Source: Atherix ibis (taxonomy: Eukaryota > Arthropoda > Insecta > Diptera > Athericidae). From it: a DNA stretch of 64,000 nt. Of the stretch, positions 56,321-64,000 are shown piece by piece (position 1 is the first letter of the stretch; each line of letters starts with the position of its first letter). The notes beneath the pieces were generated by a model. That model had not been told where the DNA came from. It made no database searches and saw only the letters and a list, made by a program, of their open reading frames with translations. The DNA lies in the NCBI GenBank assembly GCA_958298945.1, contig OY282605.1, positions 30,296,811 through 30,360,810 on the forward strand, written 5' to 3'. The position numbers were made by a program, and so were the translations under genes.

Positions 56321-59300
56321 TTATCATCCTCTATTTAAAAGGACGTCTAATTTTTGTGTAGAAAAAGTTAACAATTTTGGAAGATCACTCTCAATGATGC
56401 CAGTTTTTTTTTACTTTTCTACTACACATCCTATTGTAAATATAGTTTTTAATAATCGAACAGGTTTTGTAAAAGTTCTGCATAAATATCCTTAAAGAAT
56501 AAAAAATAGAATACAAATCACTATGGTTGTTCTTTTTATCGGAACGTGAAGTCTAAAACGTATAAAAATGATTTCCATAAGGCTAATGACCTCATAATAA
56601 TATTTTAAAAAAATAATAAAGTCCTTTACTACCCTACCTCACAGGTAGTATTTGAATTTTCTACACTAAACATATTCACAAATATATACGAATATAGTCG
56701 AAAATTTCTATCTGAACTCACATGTTAATGCATACACATACATACGAAAGTCTATTTGTAGTGGAGTGTCAGGTTACCATATCTTAAATTTACCACAAAA
56801 GGAACTGAATTGAGGTAGTATCTGGTCTTTTTTATCATTCATTCAAGTTTGTTCGAAGAGGAATTTGCTTCCAGTTATATTATAGAAAAAAGGGTTTTCC
56901 GTTTGGTTTCCTATTTCCTAGTCTCAGGCGGTACCAAACATAATTCGCTCTTTAGGAACACTACGAAAATAATGAAAGAATAAAGTTTGAAAAGAGCACA
57001 TTATATACATAAAGATAAGATATTCAACGGATTTTTCTATGCACAGGATTTATTTTATTTCCATATGATCGTGTAGATCTCCAAAAACTATTTATTTCCT
57101 ACAATGTCTCACAGATTCTCCCTGATTTTATGGTAGCATTTTTTTCTTTCTTTTTCTCTAAGACTTCCTGAACGGAATATCCTTCGGTATGTGAATCATT
57201 TTATAGAATATTTTCCAGAACACAATAATAGAATATTGCAAAAAAGAGAACATATAATAATATGGTGTCTTATGAAATTATTTACCTGTGAAAGTATTTG
57301 TTTTTCTTCATAATTTACGAGTACCCATTGCATACTTACTTACAATAGGTACAAAACAGGTTAACGCACAATAAAACTTGACACAGAAAAAATTCATATT
57401 TTATTCTAATATGACAATTTTTAACACTCAATTTATCTGTCTGCACGCACAGATATTATATGTTGTCATTTTTCATTGTACTCGTTTGTTATTGTGTTTT
57501 TTTTTTTTTTTTTTTTGGATTCTGTCAAGGTATTCTGCTAACAGAAAAGAAAAAGTTAAAGCCTTACAAATAATCCAATTTGTTTATGTAAAAAGGGGAA
57601 CAATTTTGGATGGTGGTGTGACAAAGTTGGTATAATGATTTGAAATTTGTTGAACTAAAATAATTATGCAAAAAGGATTGTATTGTAGTAAAAACTTTTA
57701 ATAATAACAATAAAAGAAAGAACAACGAAAAAAAAAACGGAAAAAGGATCAGATCTGAAAGGACTAATGTATTAAAAGAATATTTATTAATTTTTTTCAT
57801 TATTGCTTCATACAAATACGTTAACATTTATTTGTATGTATGTATTTTTGATGGCGTAAGGATTCATTATAATTTCGATGTTATTTAATAAAAGCCTTTG
57901 ACAAATATTTGTGGTTAAATTTATTCCCGAAATAATTGACAACTCAGAGGGTAGACTTTGGGGAAAAACACCAAAATTCTGGTTAAAAGATTTAGAAGCT
58001 TAGGGAGACGAATTAGAATATAATGCCTTTAGTTTCTTTGTCCTGCTATTAGAGGACATATTATTCTATACAATATACAGATGGATATGTAGAGTCATAT
58101 TTTTGATGATGGTAGCAGTAAACAGATCTAGAAAAACAATATGGATGATGTTAAGGTCCTATAACCAAATAAGAATATTGAATGAAGTCGTTAAAGTTTT
58201 AACGTCTGTAATTTTATGTTTTATGTTTTACAATGTTCTAGAGTGAAATAATGAAAAAGTCATTAAATATGCTTTTTACTTAATTAAAAGCAGAAACTTA
58301 CTTTTCTGCTACAGCCCCAGAGGCAGACTGGAAAAATCGTTCTGAATATAACCATTTCCGAGCCCATTTCTTTATGCAATCTACAACTACCCACAGTATG
58401 GTAGGATGTCATAGTCCACACAATATATTCATATACATAAAAAAATCTATCAATATAGATATAAGATATAAATAAACATATACACATAAATACAACCTAT
58501 TGTATATAAACTGGCACTGAGAAAGGACATTTACTGATTTTAATGATATTTGCGTTGTCTACAAGGAATTTTAATTTTAACTTCAATTTTTTTTTCTAAA
58601 ATTTTTTTTATCATATTTTTTTTTCTTTCCACCATTATCTTATCATTTTCTTCCCTTACCTTAGATATGCAAGAAGTATTTTTATTTTTTTTTTTTGCTG
58701 TTCCACAATTTATTCCGTTCGTTCATCTTTACAATAAATAATATTTATTTCTACTGAAGACCAAAAACTCGCTATAAAGAAAGAAGTTCCCTTCATGAAG
58801 TGACTGTAATAATAAAAGTTAATTGATATTTGTGATATTTCAATAACTTTTCTACATCTTTCTATATTTTAATGATAATTTTTTTTTTTTTTTGTATAGA
58901 ATTTATGAATAAATATTATCAATTCCTGAAATTTACATCCCTTTTTTCGTTTGCTTCATTTCGTAGAATATTTTTCTAATAAAAGGGAAATTATTTCATT
59001 TTTAAATAAAATGAAAATGAAAAGGATGAGAAAAAAAATGAAAGTAATTTTCTATTAAAAAAAAGGATATTAAATTTTATTATTAAAATTCCATTAAAAA
59101 ATTTTATTTCTCATTTTTACCATTCCTTTTGTGTGTTTTTTTTTTCTTTTGCTAAAAAATAATTAACTTTATTTATTTTGAATTAAATTTTATAAATTTT
59201 ACTAAAGAAAATATGAGTAAAAATATAAAAACTTTCGAAATAAAGGATGTTTGATATTAATTTATGAAAAGGACTTTAGAGAAATATTATAAACTTGGTT

Positions 59301-60189
59301 GTTATGAATAAAAACAAACTAGAAGCTTCTTTTCTAGAATGATATTTTTAATTACTATTAATTAGGAACTAATTAAAACAGTTTCTAACTTATGAATAGT
59401 AAAAAGGAAATTCATTTCATTTTCCTTTTCTTTCTGTAATACGACTTTTGAATTTATTTATATAGTTTATCTTTAATAGTAATTTAAGGAAATTTTATAT
59501 TTAAAAAAAAAATTAATCATAATATTGATTATCGAACAAGTGATTATTGGTTAAAACGTTTCTTTTTAAATTGACTTTATTTGTTATTGATGTTCGCAAT
59601 ATATTTGAATAACACATTCAAATATCCGGCGTTAAAGTTTTTAAGAAATTATTTTGGCGTTAAGTTGGGCACATAATTTTTGCGAAGGATTTTGACGCAA
59701 TTTTTCGAATAGTCTATTTAAAGCTGCTGTTTTTGTTAGTCGATGTCAAGTGTACTCCGTCCGTATTCTTTAATATGGGAGAAAGTAATTTGACTGAAAT
59801 TTTTTGTTGCTAACAAATTTTTTTTCTGCTCAATCATTGCTAATGATAAAGAATACCTACATTAAGTCAGCTTCTTTGAAACCACTAACATATATACTCG
59901 TATGATAAAAAGCTTGCAAATTCGGCCAAAATATGGTTGAAAACTTGGCTTTTTCAATTCAGGATCTGGCCATATCTTAAGATTCCGTTTGCACTATTTT
60001 AGTTGACGTTTTGTTTGTGGACTCAAAATATTCTGAAAAAAAAAATTTTCTTTAAAAAGGCATCCCAATCCAGTTGCTAAAAACATGTTCGAATGACCTC
60101 ATTTAGACTCCATATAAGTTAATAATTTTGAAAAAATTTAAATTTATAAGTTGACATACAAGATCAGTAATAAGCTTTGAAATGGCGTT
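56321..60189. other. long AT-rich stretch
   Basis: No gene recognised apart from the weak exon candidate near 58302. It contains a run of about 20 T at 57497-57516 and other homopolymer tracts. Confidence 0.4.
58302..58373 (-). other. weak candidate exon
   Basis: On the minus strand, GTAGTTGTAG|ATTGCATAAAG (about 58380) could be an acceptor and GCAGAAAA|GTAAGT (exon end 58302) is a consensus donor. Between them the frame reads IKKWARKWLYSERFF then QSASGAVAE. Another open frame starts MGSEMVIF. The block is less A/T-rich than its surroundings. No family is recognised. Confidence 0.2.
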
Positions 60190-60660
60190 CTCATAACGAC
60201 CCGAAACAGAAAATCACATCCTCTTAATCAAGTCAAAATTACTCGTCGACTGTTTTTTGCTTAAATATCGTAGGTTTTTTCACTCAGAATTTCTTCCGAA
60301 GAGGCAAATCGGTATTAAAAAATATTACCTGAGGATTATTTGTAAAGCAAAAAACCATATATCGATTATTTTATTAAACAATTCCGTATATTTATTTAAG
60401 CGGATGTATGCGAAGGCAGTTTGATAAGTTGGTGATAAAATTAAAAAATAGGATTGGTGAAAAGAAATTTGCAATTAATTCTATAGTTATAAACAAAAAA
60501 GAGGCCTATTTTGCAAAGTTCAATAAATCATATAATAAGGCTTTTATTAAAAAGTTGGAATATTCTTGAATGAAATGTATCGAGCTAAAAAGAGACTATG
60601 TTTGGAAAATAAGTAATTTTTTATTTGAATTAATTTACTCATTATATTATTTATTACTGA
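60190..60660 (+). pseudogene. irritans-like mariner transposase relic
   Basis: Plus-strand reading gives RPETEN (about 60200), VDCFLLKYRRFFHSEFLPKR (about 60247-60306), KKYYLRII (about 60318-60340), then KLKNRIGEKKFAIN (about 60440-60485), EAYFAKFNKS (about 60501-60530), IKKLEYS-stop-MKCIEL and RDYVWK (to about 60610). This matches the order VFFD-G-VHHEFLP, NKEYYL, NLKK...F, EAYFA, KKLEHRW-KCIEL-GDYVE of mariners. The segment with HDNA and SPDLAPCD is deleted. Confidence 0.65.
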
Positions 60661-62229
60661 CTTATCAGATTGACCTTATGTATTTTGCAATAAAAAAAAA
60701 AGGTTTAACTACAATATTTACGAGGGAAGGAAATTAATTAAAATGTCAGTTTTTCATACTGGTAATAAGTAAATAATGAAAAAAAAATCGAATGCATCAG
60801 TTTTATAAAATTTAATAAAATCATTTTAATATAAAATCAATTACAATGAATAAATTTTGAATAAATATTTTTCTGGTTAATCTTTGATCATAAAGCATCC
60901 AGAAATAGTCAATATTGTCAACATATATTGTAAATTAAAATTTTTATATTATATTTATCAGTGAATCAAATTTCGTAAAATAAATAATCAAAAAAAAATT
61001 TCATTTCACTTATTTTTGCCAAAGGATGTTTATCCGAAATCGATCTACTCGTATTAATAATACTTTTTAGATACAAAGGTAACAAAATATATTTTTTATA
61101 TATATTGACGAAATGGAAGACTTAACAAACAAAAATAAAAATCGCCCTTCAAAACATACGGTAGATATATGAAAATAATAGTGCAAATATGCAATTAACT
61201 GCACCGACAATAATTATCCATGAAAATTGTCGAATCATACTGCATTTATTAGGGCAGCTTGCGTGAAATGACCCACTATGCTTCTGGAGAGTATAACTGA
61301 ATAATGGGAATAATGGTGTTCATTGATGTGGAAATACACGGACTTCTTGCAAACTTATGAAAAAGGTGAACATTCACATTCATAAAGTAGAATTCTACAT
61401 ACTCACTCAGAGTGCATTTTATTTCGGTGGTTAATGAAATTTCAAACTGCAACGAAACTTACTTGCAGATGCTGTAAAAGAAGTTCAACAACAAAACAGA
61501 AAATATGAACAAAAATACCGACAAAATTTCACTAACATTCTACGAGTATCTTACACTCTGCAATAGTCGAATTATTTTAATAACTTTTACTTTTCATAAA
61601 GAATGTAAGCACGAATGGAACTTTTCAAATTAAAATGCATGTTCTATTATTATATACGAGTACTACTCTTAATACGAAAAAAAGTCAACTTTTTCTGTAC
61701 TTTTATAAATTTTGAAGTTCTTCTTCGTTTTCCATTATGAACTTTTAAAATTTCCAACTACTCGTATTTACTTTGAAGAACCGAAAAACTCCTTTCTAAT
61801 TTCATTTTAGATTTTCAATATATCGAAATCTAATTAAAGAAAGTTTGCTGAAAGGTAGTTTTTTTTTCTCTATTTCCTTTCTTTTTTTTGGTGATGATTC
61901 TATTTTATAAATTCAATAGTTTTATTTACTTGATCATTGATCATTTTAATTGGGAAATTTTCTTTTTGTTTTTCTAATGAATATGTGATAAGAAAAGGAG
62001 AATAATGAGGGATAGTTTTTTTTCAGAAACAAAGTGTTATACAATTTGTACTTTTGGAAGTAAAGTTAAATAAAATAAACTTAAAATTTAGTCTTTTGAT
62101 AAAAATTTTATTTAATTATATATTCTGTAAATATTGCCAACATTGATTCTTGTGGGATAAATTTTTGATAACTTTTTTTTGACGGATATTACTTGACGGA
62201 TATTAGTTTTTTGATTGCTTTAGAATTTA
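60661..62229. other. AT-rich spacer
   Basis: No gene recognised. Confidence 0.4.
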
Positions 62230-62546
62230 AAAATTGCCTTTTTGTAAAGTTTTTCTACAAGCAAAAGTCCAACGACCAATTGATCTGACCAAATCTTGAA
62301 TTAGGGCCAATATTTGTTATGTTTTGTGGCTTAAAAATCTTTTTAAAATTATTTATAGTCTTTAAGGTTAGGCAACAAAAATGTTCATCATTTGGCTATA
62401 GCACTCACAATTGACGGTCAATAATAACTTCAGACCAAAATTCACACCAGACAAGCTATTTTATCTTTCTCAGATAAAATGGCTTTTTTACAGTTACTTA
62501 TGGGTTTTCAAAAAACCATAAATTTTTTACCATATTGACCAATCTA
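62230..62546 (-). pseudogene. DD41D transposase relic, split by a younger mariner
   Basis: Minus-strand reading gives WSIW and KIYGFLKTHK (about 62500-62545; compare NCRIWGSENPK), VWCEFWSEVII (about 62425-62460), LTVNCECYSQMMNIFVA (about 62380-62430; compare TVNGERYRSMITNFF), then NSRFGQINWSLDF (about 62265-62310; compare PRSCDLTPLDF). The earlier part continues beyond the inserted element: MNNAHF at about 63680-63697 corresponds to SDEAHF. Confidence 0.5.
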
Positions 62547-63670
62547 TTGGGTTGGCAACTAAGTGATTGCGGATTTTGACAATACGCGTAGATGGTATAA
62601 GCACATTTTTTTGTTATGTCAACGTGTTCAAAGCACCTAACCTAAAAATTGTATTGTTAAGTGACTTAGTTATGATTTCATCCAAATTTAAAAATGGAAG
62701 GATAAGACGTACATTTTGGACATATTTTATTGTATTATTTCTGAAAATGCAAAAACGCAGGTAGACAAGAAGTTATGTGCCGTATATGGGAATGAATCCT
62801 TGAAAGAAAGACAGTGTCAAAATTGGTTTGCTAAATTTCGTTCTGATGATTTTTCACTAAAAAATGCGCAACGATCGTCCAGTTGAAGTTGATGAGACCC
62901 ATATCAAGGGTCTCTGATATCGATTCAGAACGTCATAGCACAACACGTGAGATTGCAGAGAAGCTCTATATATCCAACACGTACCTTTAAAAAAAATTAA
63001 AACAGCTTGGCTATATTAAGAAACTCGATTTATGGATTCCTCATCAGCTTAAGGAAATTAATTTGACGCAACGCATTAGCATATGCGATTCGCTTCTGAA
63101 ATGCAACGAAACGGAGCAATTTCTGAAACGACTGATCACTGGTGACGAAAAGTGCATAGTTTAATTGGAAACGATCGTGGGTAAAGCGAGATGAACCACC
63201 TCAGACGACATCAAAAGCTGAGATGCACCAAAAGAAGATTATACTGTCAGTTTGGTGAGATTATAAAGGAACTCTGCACTTCGACCTTTTATCAATGGAG
63301 TTCAAGAAAAGCGGCCAAAATTGGCAAATCGTAAGGGTGTTGTTTTCCAGCATGACAATGCAAAGCCGCACACATTTTTGCTCACTCGTCAAAAATTATT
63401 GGAATTAGATTGGGATGTGTTGTCACATCCACCATACAGTCCTGACCTAGCGCCTTCAGATTACCATTTATTTCGTTCCATGCAGAACTCTTTAAATGGT
63501 AAAATTTTAAATGACGCTGATGATGTAAAATCACATTTAATTCAGTTTTTTACTAGCAAAAGTAATAAGTTTTACGAACACGGATTTATGACACCGTGCC
63601 TGAATTTTAAGTAAAAATTTTGAATTTTTCTTCTTATTTAAAATCCGCAATCACTTAGCTGCGAACCCAA
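62547..63670 (+). mobile_element. mellifera-type mariner, nearly complete, mutated
   Basis: The element is 1124 bp. Ends TTGGGTTGGCAACTAAGTGA and the complement of TTGGGTTCGCAGCTAAGTGA, both continuing TTGCGGATTT. TA lies at 62545-62546 on the left; the right flank is GA, probably a mutated TA. Confidence 0.9.
62694..63614 (+). pseudogene. mellifera-type mariner transposase, frameshifts and stops
   Basis: The putative start is 62694. Readable blocks: KLCAVYGNESLKERQCQNWF (about 62770-62830), FRSDDFS, SDIDSERHSTTREIAEKL (about 62910-62965), KLDLWIPHQLKEI (about 63022-63060), NLTQRISICDSLLKCNE, LITGDEKCIV (about 63133-63162; first Asp kept, the usual Trp is Cys), QTTSKAEMHQKKI, and an open frame 63321-63614 with NRKGVVFQHDNAKPHT and LAPSDYHLF. 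All three Asp are present. Several frameshifts and a stop inactivate it. Confidence 0.88.
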
Positions 63671-63944
63671 GAAGAAGAAATGAGCATTATTCATTTTCTA
63701 GTGTTCCAGCACTTTTTCTATATTTTATAAAATAAAAAAATATATAATAAAAAATGGCAATTTTAATTATAAAGAAATATAAAATTAAATGATAAATACT
63801 AAAAACAGTTTGAAAATGATAGATCTATGCTTTCCAAACTTTAAAATAAATTATTCTTTATAAAAAATTCCTCAAAACAAAAATTCTGTATTACGAATTC
63901 AATAATAAGAAAAATACCAATTTTAACTAGCATTCTAGACGGTA

Positions 63945-64000
63945 ACGATTGGATTCGGAAGGAATTGAACCCCAAAGTTTAAGTCCGTACGTCCAGATTG
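63945..64000 (-). repeat. possible tRNA-like B box at the window edge
   Basis: The minus strand reads GGGGTTCAATTCC (about 63970-63982), which fits the pol III B box GGTTCRANYCC. The expected A box would lie outside the window, so a tRNA, tRNA pseudogene or SINE cannot be told apart. Confidence 0.25.

Overview
The window is AT-rich, gene-poor nuclear DNA from an animal, most likely an insect and probably a higher fly. The reasons are the long A/T runs, the fly-style start and splice contexts, and a mixture of mariner lineages (mauritiana-, irritans-, mellifera-like and rosa-type DD41D) typical of insect genomes. A tephritid-like fly is my best guess, but this is inference. There is no bacterial operon structure, rRNA, CRISPR array or viral genome.

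The window is dominated by Tc1/mariner DNA transposons: about 23 separate copies or remnants. Twelve still have recognisable ends and TA flanks (1186-1892, 2708-3962, 5566-6681, 8626-9909, 32389-33692, 38025-38905, 41580-42811, 43807-45080, 49837-50857, 51792-53037, 54147-55440, 62547-63670). Two more have one decayed end (15390-15957, 46612-47738). The rest are relics found by reading broken transposase motifs through stops and frameshifts. Only one, 54147-55440, has an intact transposase (350 codons, all three catalytic Asp, 29-bp terminal repeats with one mismatch). Several elements sit inside or against older ones (1186-1892 in an irritans-type relic; 62547-63670 in a DD41D relic; 54147-55440 against an older relic), which gives relative ages.

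Layout: 1-9909 holds mariner copies, a somewhat GC-richer block with a possible exon (4989-5153), a tRNA-like remnant and a TGCA-motif cluster. 10845-13060 is a satellite with a five-monomer, about 190-bp higher-order repeat. 14833-15386, 17390-18080 and 18765-20335 are further tandem repeats; the last is a 15-bp minisatellite that has captured the end of a mariner with its flank. 21780-22990 is an unexplained GC-richer block. 28380-30560 is a T-rich tandem array. 32389-45080 returns to mariner copies. 45422-45706 is an unrecognised reading frame with one stop. 46131-51207 is the best candidate host gene. 51792-56320 is mariner copies and a GC-richer unassigned block. 56320-64000 is mostly AT-rich DNA with three more transposon remnants.

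The most interesting item is a predicted two-exon gene: a signal-peptide exon (46131-46206) ending in a consensus donor, and a second exon (51119-51207) behind a strong acceptor. They join in phase to give a 54-residue secreted peptide with two N-glycosylation sequons. Its 4.9-kb intron holds three transposons. This is a prediction from sequence only.
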